Shown: positions 23,302 through 34,841 of the stretch, in pieces | Numbering within the stretch: the first letter of the stretch is position 1 | Layout of the letters: the number at the start of each line of letters is the position of its first letter | Assembly: GCA_007115705.1 (NCBI GenBank) | Contig: QXEO01000432.1 | Coordinates: 496,001-560,000 of the forward strand | From: Dactylis glomerata | Lineage: Eukaryota; Streptophyta; Magnoliopsida; Poales; Poaceae | Reading direction: 5' to 3' | DNA: 64,000 nt | The notes under the pieces: generated by a model | Databases searched by the model: none | Told to the model about the DNA's origin: nothing | What the model saw: the letters and a program-made list of their open reading frames with translations, nothing else | Program-made: the position numbers and the translations under genes

Positions 23302-25028
23302 GGTGGCAGCGCTCAACCAGGAACTCACGGGGAATGGGAGTAGAGATGAGAGGCAAGGGCAGTGCACGAGGAGGAAGACGATGACGGCGGTGGAGTGGGG
23401 TAAACAGTTACTCCCTTTGTTTTCTTTTATTCCACTATGGGAAATCTCTGGACCATCCCAGCCGTTCGTTCTGAAGAGGGAACATCGATGTGAATCTGGT
23501 CGTCCACGTGTCGGCACCGCATGAGTTATGGCGCTCACTACGCACGGGAATTGAGGAGGCGCGGCGGATTTTTCTCACCAGACGCGCGGGACGTGCGGTC
23601 AAATGAAGTCTACAACCGACGTACGCGGCATTGGGCCCACTGGACATCCAGTCTTGTCAAAGTTAGGCTGTCCCTGCGACGGATGGCATGACAGCTTGAA
23701 GAAGTGATGCGTCATCACTGACGTCACTATTTGCGAGGCTTGTTTTCTTTCATCCAAGGAGAAAAGTCTTTTCGGTTCTTCATCCTTTCAAGGTATATAT
23801 CATCAAAGTCCACCATTTCTTTGGCGGCGAACGTTTTCTGGGACCTTCGCCCTCTTTGCGTGATCCAGGGCGCAAGGATTACTTTTCGAAGTATTTTTGC
23901 CTTCCATTCGGGATCTTTGAATGGACCCTCGAGGTTTTTCGGTGTCGCGTCTTGCATGACTGCCAGCTCCTCGAGGGACTCTTTTGGCTTTATTCGGTGT
24001 CATCTTATCATTCGAGTTGTGGATTCTGATCCCTCAAATTATTTTCCTTGGGCCAGCAGCGCCGTTTTATCATTCAAGTTATGGATTATGATTCCTCGAA
24101 TCATTTCCTCTGGGCCAGCAACACCGTCTTGTCATTCGAGTTGTGGATTTTGATCCCTCGAATCTCTTCTTTTCGGCCCGCAGCGCCGCTAGCTTATTCG
24201 AATAATAGATTCTGGTCTCACGGGCCACTTCTTTTGGGATTACAACATACCCCTGTGCTATGAGGTTTTAAGTACACTTGGTCCGTTATTTGACGGTGCT
24301 TTTCACAACCCATCGAGTTTATACATTCAGGCCATCAGCGCAATTACTATGACCTACTATGGGCATCAGTCCCTAGGTTTTCTTTAATTCGGGGCTTGCA
24401 GTGCCCTAGCTTCAATTCGGGTGGAGATTTTAGCTCCCCAAAATCCTGTCTTGCGTTTATACTTATTCTCGATTACCCAAATTTTGGTGGCAATATACCA
24501 ATTCGGATGTCGTATGTCAAATACGAAGGTAAGTCCATAGTTAGCAATACTAGATGGCCCGGTAATCGCATCAAACGCGCTCTGCTGAGAGAATTTTCCA
24601 TACCTGTGGTATGAAGTCTTGCATCGATGGATGCATCGAGTGCCTTACACACTACTGGGCTTCGACCTGATAAGTCCACATGCGGCTCGGGTCGAAGTAA
24701 CGTCAGCCCACGTGGGTTCGAGTCGGGGGACTCGAATCTGAGTAAGCTAACCGATGTTTTTGCGACTATGCAATTAACTGGACACGGCGTGAGTCTCAGA
24801 CTGGTTATGCCAATCCCTCTAGCAATAAATCTATGCGTCTTCGAGGCTTGGAATGAGCTTACTTGAATAGACTAACTTTACTAGCAAACCATTCGTATGC
24901 ATGTTGTGGCTTTCTGTCTCTACAGGTAGGGCCAAAGAGGTTATACGCGATCGAATAAGGACTCGAAATAATGGAGTTAGAGTCCCTGCCATAGTCTTCG
25001 ACTAACCCAGGAACTCAGGGGCTACTAA
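23302..25028 (+). other. 3' spacer of element I
   Basis: No supported gene. It contains the upstream region of the antisense gene, the 62-bp tandem repeats at 24007-24254, further decayed repeats up to about 24430, and a PPT-like end just before 25029. Confidence 0.6.
24007..24254 (+). repeat. 62-bp tandem repeat, about 4 units
   Basis: Units start at about 24007, 24069, 24131 and 24193, each opening near ATCATTCGAGTTGTGG and containing a GGCCAGCAGCGCCG-like block. The spacing is a constant 62 bases while the sequence has diverged. Tandem repeats in the 3' internal region are known for Tat/Ogre-type elements. Confidence 0.8.
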
Positions 25029-25559
25029 TGAAGGAATGACCTGTGGGTCCTCGGTATTCGCTTACCTAGTTTTCGGTCCAGGAAGGGCATCCACCGAAGC
25101 GACAGCAAGGCCCACGAAGATAATAGCATGGCGCGGCCCAGGAGCAAAACTTGACATACAAGGCAAAGATTCTAGGAGATCAAGTTGGATTAGGTTTCGA
25201 ATAGGGTTTATTCAAACCGGTTCTATTTGTACTTTGCTTGGAGGACAATCCTGAGACCCAGCCTTCGCATATAAAAGGCTGGGAGGGAGGTCCTGTAGAG
25301 CCTAGATGCCTTTCACCACCATACACCCAAGCGCTTGAATTCTCGAGAGCTCTCCACTTTTCGGCTAGATCCAATCTACGCCATCGTTGTAACACCTCCA
25401 CCGTAGCCACCCCATCAATAAAGTCAGACAAGCAGGACGTAGGTCTTTACCCTACAAGGAGGCCAAACCTAGGTAAAACCTGTGTCTCCCTGTGTCGTCT
25501 GATCGCCGTCGAGTTCGCCAGATCCCACAAGCGCTCCATGTCTCGAAAGCCCTCAAGCA
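25029..25559 (+). repeat. LTR of element I
   Basis: The proposed start TGAAGGAATG directly follows the PPT-like CAGGGGCTACTAA. A TATA-like ATATAAAAGG lies at about 25269. The end is set at CA 25559 because TGGGCATTGCCGGGG follows, which resembles the common Tat PBS. The exact right end (25555 or 25559) is uncertain. Confidence 0.55.
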
Positions 25560-25576
25560 TGGGCATTGCCGGGGTA

Positions 25577-26803
25577 GAGAGCTATGGGGGCCTTCTCATT
25601 GTCAAACATATTAACATTATTGCAAACCAAGCATTTGAAAGAGCAAGTGTTCAACATTTTGGTTGCATTAATGGAAGAATATTTCAAGCATTTGGCACAA
25701 AACATGTTCAAAATTTTATCCTTGTTGTCGACAAACCTAGGGAAAGAGCATTTCTTCAGCAAGGTTGTCACAACACAAGCATCATTGTCATCATTGCAAG
25801 CAATACATGGGAAAGAGCAATTATTCAACATATTGCATGCAATAGGAGATAAAGTGAAGAACGCATTGCATAGCTTGTTCATATCCACTAGGGGAATCAT
25901 GGCATCACCAACACCTATGTTGTTACCTTTGTAGTCGCACTCCTTTGAGGTAGGTGTTGTTGAAGTAGGTAGCTCCATGTGGCCGACATGCTCATCATCT
26001 TCTAAGCATGGTGTGTTATCATCATGTGTATTCACCATGTACATCTTCTCCGAGATTGGCGTCGCTTCATCCATGGAATCTATTGCAACATGAGAGAACA
26101 CACTCGAGGTAGGGGGTAAGTTGTTAGAAATCAAATTGGCCTCACTTGACCTATCAACTACCACTCTTGTCTCACTCGGTATATCACTCATGCCCTCAAA
26201 GTGGAAGCATTCACTCTCACATATAGAGGATTCACTCATCTCACATATAGTGGAGTCCCTCATTTCCATGGAAAGGACGTCATCATTATCCGAGCAACGT
26301 AGCAAAGAAGAAGACAACACAAGAGGAGTAGAGGTTAAGTTGTTAGAAAGCAAAATGTCCTCACTCAACTCATGTGGTGTATCACACTTTCTCTCAAGGT
26401 GTATGTGGCTCTCATCCTTGAGTGGGATAGGTTTCTTCCTCTCACATAGGCTATCAAGAAGTAGTTGATAGTTTGCACCATGCTCTTGAGGGTGAGGTTG
26501 TCGATGGCACTCATGGTTACCCCCATGGTTGGAGCATGAAGATCTTGATGAACGCGACCTTCAGTGGTGATGTTGGCACTTAAAGTTGTCGAAAGACGAC
26601 ATGAGTTGCTCCATCCTTGCGGTGAGCGTCGCTTGCGAGTCCTCCATCCTTGCGGTGACATCGTCGAACCTTTTGTTCCTATGGAGGTTGAGGTTTGCGA
26701 TGTTCTTGTCGGTGGCATGGCGGTGGTCATCAAGTTGTCGGTAGGAGTCGGTGAGCTTTTTATCCATGGCGGCGTGCTGTGCATTGAACTCATCCCTAGA
26801 CAT
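25577..26803 (-). pseudogene. Cys-Ser-Phe repeat protein of element H (5' part only)
   Basis: The start is the ATG at 26803. The N-terminal coiled-coil segment (AAMDKKLTDSYRQLDDHRHA) is open to a stop at 26561. The main frame then resumes with the Arg/Ser/His-rich stretch, and 26368-25577 is open. This part holds two copies of the STICEMSE-type unit and three Asn/Lys-Cys-Ser-Phe units (MLNNCSF, LLKKCSF and MLNTCSF). The rest is deleted. The frame after 25577 runs by chance into element I sequence. Confidence 0.7.
26213..26262 (-). repeat. 24-bp in-frame tandem repeat, about 2 copies
   Basis: This is the same repeat as at 2344-2466 and 61582-61657, here with two units (STICEMSE and SSICESE on the minus strand). 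Confidence 0.82.
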
Positions 26804-28742
26804 GGTCACAAAGCTAAAAGTATATTGTGGAAAGTGAGGTGGTTAGAAAACTACAATTGGAACACTTCCCGTAAAAACTATTGAATGGATGAAACACCCA
26901 AGTACAACCGTGGTGCACAAGTTAGAACACACGCAAAAGCGCTATATAGTGGATGGGTAAGAAATGTGGAAATGCCAAACGAAATGATCTAAAGAAAAGT
27001 CTATTGTCAAATGTGGGTAAAATCCAAAGGCAAATGTCAAGAACGATGATCTACGTCAAGGAAACACGGAAACACACACAAAAAGATATAATGGGGTTAG
27101 CGTGACCAAGGAAGTGAGCAAGAAACAAAATGGTCCTAACGAAGACTATTAGCTCGGTGTCACGCCAACGCAAGAGAGACCGTAGCTTGGTTGCATAAGA
27201 AAGAAGCAACAAAAATCAAAAGATGCCACTCTTCTCTTTTCTCTCTTTTTGCTTACAAGCTTTGAACTCCTTTGTATCGGTGGAACACACACTCTTTTTG
27301 TATTTTGTGCGATTCTGTGCTTAAAATCTTATTTTCTATCTATGTCACACAATGGCTATTTCTTCTTTTTTGTATCTTTCTTACCGAGCTTGCTTCGGAG
27401 CTTTGCTCAACTTACGCACACACACAAACCCTCTCACGGTTGTGACACTTGTGCAATGCTTCACAACACTCAAAAAGCCACTCTCAATAGGATAGGTACA
27501 CAAAGGAAGAAAAGGGGTTACAAAGGTGGAGCAAGTTATACCTATGCAAAGGTTAGGCGGTGTCAAAACACACGACTTGCGGTGATGTCGATGAAGGTGG
27601 AGTCAAAAGACTAGTCAAAGTTCCGGGGTGCCGATGCCTTCGTCACGATGTTGATGTAGACGCGGTATTATTTGGCACGAACAAGGCACGCAAAAACCAA
27701 AATCCGGCCACACAAGTTAATGCCCAAGAATTTTGGGCAAAAAGGACTCACAAAAGTTGTCAAAATTTGAGTCAAGATAATACCGGAATTTATTTCAAAG
27801 GGATCAAATGGATGTCAAAAGAGGTAATATGGTGTTAAAATGGGGTGTCAACAGGGACCAGATTAATGTAGGTTGGCTTTAGCCGGTGTCATAGCCAGCT
27901 GTTTCCGGTCTTCGGCGGCTCTGAGCGGATTGAGCGGGGACGGTGTGCAAGGAGGAGCTAGGGCCTAGAGGTGTGCGGTGGAGGGTGGAGGCGAAGCTAG
28001 CGTGGGCGCGGAAGCTGGAGCTGTCACGACCAGGCGAGCTGGAGCTGCGAGCGGGTGAGCGGGGTCTAGTGGTGCTGTGGGCGCGCAAGGCTGACGCGGC
28101 AGCTGTCGGTGGTGCGGTGCCAGGGCGGGATGCGGCTGGGGGCGCAGTGGTGAAGTTGGAGGAGGAGCGTCGTGGGCGGAGGTGGTTTGGCGCGGCTGGC
28201 TGGCCAGCAGGTGCGGGCGCGCAGCACGGAGTAGGAGCAAGGGAGCGAGCAGGGAGGTGCGCGCGTGTAGTGCGGCGAGGTGGGCAGCATCGAGCGGGAC
28301 TGGCCGCTGGGCAGGGCCATCTTCGAGTGAGCTGTAGCGAGGCAGGTCGAGCGCGGTTGATGCGTACGGAGCGGAGCGATGCGGGCCAGAGGCAGCGAGA
28401 TGGAGGATCGAGGAGCAGCGTTGAACTTTGGGCCGGCTTTAGCCGGTTTGGGGCCGGCTTTTTCCGGCTCGGACTTTTTCGAGAAATCCTGCTCGTGAAG
28501 TTCTTCGTTTTGGGCAGAAATTCAGAGAGTAAATCGTCGATTCCGAGAGAAATACGAGGAATTGGGGCTAGAAAATTTGTAGCAATGTAGATCAAAACCC
28601 AAGACATCAAATCAATGGATCAAAACCACCAAAAACTCAACAAATCCAGAGATCAAATTTCGAGGCAATTTTGGGGCTATTTTTGGATTTTTGAAATTTA
28701 TGGTGGAAATCACAAACAAAAGTAAATCTGTGGCAACCAAAA
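26804..28742 (-). other. Leader of element H
   Basis: No supported gene. It matches the leaders of A and B except for a GC-rich cassette at about 27905-28433. The cassette is bracketed by palindrome motifs at about 27876-27910 and 28434-28470 (some decayed to GGCTTTTTCCGG). Long open frames in the cassette reflect its GC content. Confidence 0.65.
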
Positions 28743-28755
28743 GCTACTGATACCA
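28743..28755 (-). other. Primer-binding site of element H
   Basis: The minus strand reads TGGTATCAGTAGC, two bases from the LTR. Confidence 0.82.
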
Positions 28756-28757
28756 TA

Positions 28758-29533
28758 TGATAGGGGTTGACCCCTTGGGTGTGGCCCGATCTTCACAGAT
28801 TCACGAGATTTGTGGCAGGGGAAGAGGATGAACATGAAGAACATGACACACAAATCGAAGGGCAAACTCACACACACAAGATACACACCGGTTGTCCTTG
28901 TTGGCCCGATTCACCAACTCAATAGAATCACAAGGAAGAGACTCCAAGAGTAGAATTCCTTGTGAGAGATTGACTTGCAAGGGATAGAATTCCAAGTGGG
29001 GAAGAGACCAATCAATTGGATAGAATTACACACTCTTATATGCAAGAGATCCAAATCAAGGTAGAATTCCCCAAATAGAAGAGATCCCAAACAAAGAGGG
29101 TGATTTCTAGATGGAAGATCTAGTAGGGTTCCCACAAGGGGTGAGGCATCATGCCAATTCTTATCTCAATTCATGTCTATCCTAGGGAGGGGGAGAGTGA
29201 CCCATATATATAGGCAGCCACGAGCTAGGGGTAGTTTGGTCACTAAAGAGAATAGATGACATAGGTGGCTTCATGGCCAAAACGGAGTTGACTCGGGCAG
29301 ACCGGCTATAGCCGGTGTTCAGTCTAGCTATAGCTGGTGGGGACGGCTTTAGCCGGTTTGGGACTGGCTATAGCCGGTCCAGCTTTGGTTGCCGCCTCTT
29401 CTTGCGGCGCTTCCAAGCTTCTTTCCGGTGGTTCTTCTTCTTCCTTCTCTTCCATGCCTCGATGATGTCGGATGTGAGTGTGGATGTTGTTCACGCACAT
29501 GATGCAGTTGTGTCTGAAGGCCACCCCGTATCA
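28758..29533 (-). repeat. 5' LTR of element H
   Basis: This 776-bp LTR starts TGATACGGGG at 29533 and ends CCCCTATCA at 28758. It contains the TATATATA run near 29201-29210 and four palindrome-type motifs at 29300-29380, two of them CCGGCTATAGCCGG-like. Confidence 0.88.
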
Positions 29534-30002
29534 TCTGTAGTCTTCAGTCTTCGGTGGTCTTGGTCTACGTACAGCAGCGGCGCTGGTCCACGGGAGTGGG
29601 TGGAGGAAGGCTGACGTCCTCCTCTGGCGCCCTGCGCCATCCACCCTATTTTTAGGGGGGTGGCAACAACCACCGCGCAGCTTTATGCAGGCACGGCAGA
29701 GGCTGGTCGCCCCCTTGTTGGGGTAGTGTGGACGGTACGCCATCTTTTGATCTTATCTTCTCGCTCAACACAGGATTGTGTTGAGTTGGCGCAGATCTGG
29801 TCCCTCCCCTCATGAGGAACACCTCGCGAGGAGGTCTTCTAGTCCTTAGCGGTTTTGTTGTCGTTCTCCTCATGAGGCGCCTTCTCATGAGGGTCTTCCT
29901 TGCTGGGATGCGGTCTTCAGTTTGCTCCTAGGCCGAAGCTGGGCCATTGAAGTGGCCCAGGAGCAAGTGGACTGGGATACCCCGGTATCCAGAACACCGA
30001 CA
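29534..30002 (-). repeat. F-type LTR fragment
   Basis: It matches 16045-16513, the start half of F's 5' LTR in the same orientation, and ends with the same CACCGACA. The other half is cut off by element H. Confidence 0.85.
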
Positions 30003-30908
30003 AGGACATCCCATCTATTGATACACCCACTGCACCTACAGTGGAGCAAATACAAGGACCTATCACTCGAGCTCGTGCCAAGCAACTTAACTATCAGGTA
30101 CTTTTGTTTCTTGGAATTCTTTCACATACATGAGGATATGATGCTGCCTAAATCAGATGTGTTTATTACTCTTAGGAATGATGGACCTAGCATGGATGGG
30201 ATGGACAAGCATTGAGCATGATCGTGCATGGAGATGGAAGCAAACGTTTGAGGATTGAAGAAGATGCCACAATTGGAGATTTCAGAATTTTGAAGCCACC
30301 ATAATGATGAGTGAAGACTTGTACGAAATATACTTCATAATTTCTTCCATAAAGAGATATGGTGCTGCGTTACCTTTATTTTTCGACCAGGCCCATGTAA
30401 TTTTTGCAGCAATTAAGTCAGCCTCTTTTAGGAGTCCGAATCTGAGGAGAAAAGGCCTATTAGGGTTTGGTTTGACCGCCATACCCATGTCTGGCCGCAC
30501 CCCTACCTTTTCCTCCTCAAATACCCGACAGCCATAACTTTAGACTTGGATTTTGCTTAGATTAAAAGTTATCCATTGCTGCAACTATGAGTTCGACTTT
30601 TGAGACCAACGCCCAAAAGAAGACCGCCTATTCAGAGTCCCACATCTTGAATAAAGCATACATCTTTCATCCGCAATATCTTGATTGCAATATTATTACT
30701 TACTTGTTCTTGATTTTAGATAGGAATTAAGACCCTCGCTAGTCAAGCTGATCATGCATCTGCAAGATTGGTAACTCCTAGAGATTGTCCTAGCGATTGC
30801 ATTGGCGCACAAGCTCTGCATGTGTAGTCGAATCATCAAGCATGAACTCCACCAACAAATCGTACCTATCATCATCGAATTGAAAGATCAAACACCTTTG
30901 CTCTATCA
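30003..30908 (+). repeat. D-type LTR lacking its first five bases
   Basis: It opens AGGACATCCC where a complete LTR has TGATGAGGACATCCC, and ends CTCTATCA. It is more diverged from D than the solo LTR at 2650-3575. The missing bases fit an F-type insertion five bases into this LTR, later cut back by H. Confidence 0.82.
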
Positions 30909-31292
30909 AACTGAGTGCGTGGGAACGTTCCTGCATGAACATTGTCGATGAAGAAAACCGAAGCCGACCTCAAGGTCATGTAGTCGTACTTGTCGAAGAA
31001 GACCAGCGCCACATGAATATGGCGCCACAGCACCACAATGCCAGTGCGACAGCACCGGCACAAGGACATAGTGCCGCAAGTGAGACACTTCGAGGAATTA
31101 CACACATACTGTGTATAGATGTCGTTCAGGCTCCGGTCCAATAGAGCAACAGAAGAAGTTGGATTTAGACTAGAAATCCGGCAGCGCGATGGCGTCCGAC
31201 ACGAGGGGTTTCCTTCAACTTGCTGACGCAACTCCAAATGTGGGAGCCAAGAGAGGAAGAGAGAGGGAATTAATGTTCCAAGGGGTCCTGTG
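30909..31292 (-). repeat. Copia-type LTR fragment, distal part
   Basis: On the minus strand this continues the LTR at 43041-44263 after removal of element D, which sits between duplicated CTGTG. It has no supported ORF. Its far end is cut by the D-type LTR at 30908. Confidence 0.65.
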
Positions 31293-32218
31293 TGATAGGG
31301 CAAAGGTGTCCGATCTTTCGATGAGATCTTGATATGTCGATTTGGTGGATGGAGTTCGTGCTTGACGATCCGACTACACGTGCGAAGCTCGTGCGCCAAT
31401 GCAATCGCTAGGACAATCTCCGGGAGTTACTGATCTTGCGAAAGCACGATCAGCCTGACCAGCGAGGGTCTTAATTCCTACCAGAAATCGAGAACAAGTA
31501 AGAACTAATACAGCAATCAAGATATTGCGGATGAAAGATGTATGCTTTATTCAAAAGGTGGGATTCCGAATAGGCGGTCTTCTTCTGGGCGATTGGCCTC
31601 AAAAGTCGAACTCGTAGTTGCAGCAATGGCTAACTTTAGTCTAAAAAAAATTCCGAGTTCTAATGACGGCTATGGGGGGTATTTGAGGAGGAAAAGGTAG
31701 GGGTGCGACCAACCATGGGTATGGTGGTCGAACGGAACCCTAACAGGCCTTTTCTCCTCAAATTCGGACTCCTAAAAGTGGCTGTCTTATTTACTGCGAA
31801 AATTACATGGGCCTGGCCCAAAAATAAAAGTGACGCAGCTCCATATTTATCTAAGGACGAATTTATGAAGTAGTTCTTTGTATATTTCATCCAAGTCTTC
31901 ATCCTTTATTATGGTGGCTTCAAAGTTCTGAAATCTCCACTCATGGCATCTTCTTCAATCCTCAAACGCTTGCTGCCATCTCCATGCACGATCATGCTCC
32001 AATGCTTGTCCCTCTCATCCATGCTAGGTCCATCATTCCTAAGAGTAACAAACATATCTGATTTAGGCAGCATCATATTCTCATGTATGTGAAAAAGAGT
32101 TCCAAGAAACGAAAGTACCTGATAGTTAAGTTGCTTGGCACGAGCTCGAGTGATGGGTCCTTGTATGTGTTCCGATGTAGGCGCATCGGTTGTATCAATA
32201 GATGGGATGTCCTCATCA
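31293..32218 (-). repeat. 3' LTR of element D
   Basis: The LTR starts TGATGAGGAC at 32218. Its first ~310 bases encode the end of the polyprotein, stopping at 31909-31911. Confidence 0.93.
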
Positions 32219-34284
32219 TGCTCCCCTTCTTGAATTGAAGTCGTCCTCGACGCAACCTCATCTTCTTCACCGAAGTAAGGTTTTAAATCTGCAATGTTAA
32301 ATGTAGGACTTACCGTACCAAAATCTGCAGGAAGCTCAAGTTTATATGCATTATCATTGATTTTCTCTATCACCTTAAAAGGACCATCATCACGTGGCAT
32401 TAACTTAGACTTGCGCAAATCAGGAAAACGATCTTTGCGCAAATGCAACCAAACAAGATCACCAACCTCAAACACAACATGCTTTCGTCCCCTATCCCCA
32501 GCAACTTTATACTTAACATTCATGCGTTCTATGTTGTCTTTAGTAGTTGCATGCAATTTTAAAATCAATTCAGCACGTTGTGTAGCATCGAAATTATTTT
32601 GCACTGAAGATGGTAAAGGCAACAAATCAATAGGTGCACGTGGAACAAAACCATAGACAATCTGAAAAGGGCTCATCTTTGTGGTAGAATGCAGCGAACG
32701 ATTATAAGCAAATTCAATATGAGGCAAACTACTCTTCCCACAATTTTAAGTTCTTCTTTAAAACAGCCCGCAACATGGTAGATAAAGTTCTATTAACTAC
32801 TTCAGTTTGTCCATCAGTTTGGGGATGACATGTAGTACTAAACAGCAATTTAGTCCCCAACTTAGCCCATAAACATCTCCAAAAGTGGCTAAGAAATTTG
32901 GTATCACGGTCAGAAACAATAGTATTTGGCACACCATGCAAACGAACGATATCACGAAAAAACAAATCAGCAATGTGCGCAGCATCATCGGTCTTGTGAC
33001 AAGGAATAAATTGTGCCATCTTAGAAAAGCGATCCACAACAACAAAAATACTATCCCTCCCCTTCTGTGTATGAGGTAATCCCAAAACAAAGTCCATCGA
33101 AATATCCTCCCAAGGAACACTAGGAACAGGAAGAGGCATATATAAACCATGTGGATTAAGGCGAGACTTAGCTTTTTGACAAGTAGTGCAGCGTGCCACG
33201 AATCTCTCAACATCTCGCCACATGCGTGGCCAAAAGAAGTGTGCAGCAAGAACATCCTCCGTCTTCTTGACACCAAAGTGTCCCATTAATCCTCCTCCAT
33301 GCGCCTCCTGTAACAACAAAAGACAAACGGAACCATCTGGGATGCATAGTTTGTTAGCACGGAACACAAATCCATCATTAAAGATGAATTTGTTCCATGT
33401 TCTACCATCTTTACAATTCTGCAACACATCTTTAAATTCAGCATCATGCAAGTATTGTTCCTTGATAGTTTCCAACCCAAATTTTTTGAAGTCAAGCTGA
33501 GATAACATAGTATAACGGCGCGACAAAGCATCAGCAATAATATTATCTTTACCCTTTTTGTGTTTGATAACATAAGGAAAAGATTCAATAAATTCAACCC
33601 ACTTTGCATGGCGACGATTCAGTTTTGCTTGACTACGAATATGCTTCAAAGATTCATGATCAGAATGTATAACAAATTATTTAGGCCATAAATAATGTTG
33701 CCAAGTTTCTAATGTCCGAACCAGCGCATATAATTTTTTATCATAAGTAGAATAGTTCAAACTAGAACCACTCAATTTTTCACTAAAATATGCTACAGGT
33801 TTGCCCTCTTGTAATAACACACCTCCCAAACCAATTCCACTAGCATCACATTCAAGTTCAAATGTCTTATTAAAATCAGGAAGTTGGAGTAATGGAGCAT
33901 GTGTTAACTTATCTTTCAGTATCATGAAGGCCTCTTGTTGTGCATCGCCCCAAACAAAGGGCACATCCTTCTTTGTGAGCTCATTCAATGGCGCAGCAAT
34001 AGAACCAAAATCTTTGACAAAGCGCCTATAAAACCCAGCAAGACCAAGAAAACTCCTCACTTGTGTGACAGTCTTGGGCTGCGGCCAATTCTCAATAGCT
34101 TCAATCTTGGATGGATCAACTTCAATTCCCTGTTCTGTAACAACATAACCAAGAAAAGCAACTCTATTTGTGCAAAAGGTGCACTTCTCAAGATTACCAT
34201 ACAAATGTGCATCACGTAAAGCATTGAAAACAGCACGTAAATGATCCAAATGGTCCTCTAAAGATTTGCTATATATGAGAATGT
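31909..34284 (-). pseudogene. Element D pol, part 2: end of RT, RNase H, integrase and LTR-encoded tail
   Basis: After the E insertion the frame continues ILIYSKSLEDHLDHL (RT thumb side). RNase H begins CDASGIGLGGVLLQEGKPVAYFSEKL. A G-to-T change makes a stop at about 33677 just after LETWQHYLWPK, where copy J has Glu. Then come the rest of RNase H (DALSRR), the integrase zinc domain (HFGVKKTEDVLAAHFFWPRM, CTTCQKAK) and the DDE core: MDFVLGLP, SDRDTKF and QTEVVNR. A frameshift lies near 32728. The tail (GPITRARAKQ, ending FRTLKPP) is encoded by the LTR. Confidence 0.88.
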
Positions 34285-34841
34285 TGATAAAGATCACGCC
34301 GGTGATCCTTGGAGTTTTGTCCCGATCTTTCACAGCGAGTCAACCCGGTAAGAAATCTCCCAATAACGCAAGAACGTCACCTGAAGAAGAGGAACGGATC
34401 CAGCAAGCAACGTGATGAAGATCACCACGCCTCAAACCACAGCTCGATAATCCTTGATGACGCAAGAACCCTCGCAGCAATCTTTACTAGAAACACGGTA
34501 GCGCCGTTTCCCCGGAGGGATGATACACGGTGGAGCACACGATAGTTTTCAACTAAACAACTGAACTCCCTAAACCCTAACCTGCTGGCCTCCTTATATA
34601 GATGGCCAGAAAACTGTTGGGCTTGGACAGGCCCAAACCCAAAACACACAATAAAACCTAGGTGGCCCACAACTAGGCCTAGCTACGAAATAACATAGGC
34701 ATGAATATAATTTGCTGACACAACCTTAGACTAAATTATCTCATATCATAGGTCGTCCTGGCGTGCCAATCTGCAATGAGCTTCCCTCATCTTGGTGGAG
34801 TCCTGAAATTGGGCTTCACCTCCTCCGTCGTGCCCATATCA
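34285..34841 (-). repeat. 3' LTR of element E
   Basis: This LTR starts TGATATGGGC at 34841 and ends CTTTATCA at 34285. Its first 55 bases encode the C-terminus of E's protein. Confidence 0.93.

Larger units (their letters stand above)
21368..25559 (+). mobile_element. Element I: 3' part of a Tat-lineage retrotransposon with an antisense accessory gene
   Basis: The segment between the G insertion and 25559 has a minus-strand gene of the putative gypsy-type transposon family, a repeat-rich spacer, a PPT-like CAGGGGCTACTAA and an LTR on the plus strand. Antisense accessory genes between pol and the 3' LTR are known in Tat elements such as maize Grande. The pol region itself is not in the window, so lineage is inferred. 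Confidence 0.65.
25577..29533 (-). mobile_element. Element H: truncated copy of the A/B/H family
   Basis: The 5' LTR (28758-29533), PBS, leader and first half of the gene are present. The copy stops abruptly near 25577, inside the gene, and abuts the LTR and PBS-like end of element I; about 1.4 kb of interior and the 3' LTR are missing. To the right the LTR adjoins an F-type LTR piece. The loss looks like an illegitimate deletion. Confidence 0.82.

Noticed and set aside
27943..28610. Open frames of 215 and 243 codons on both strands in the leader of H
   Set aside because: Same reason: GC-rich composition, no conserved counterpart, no recognisable domain.
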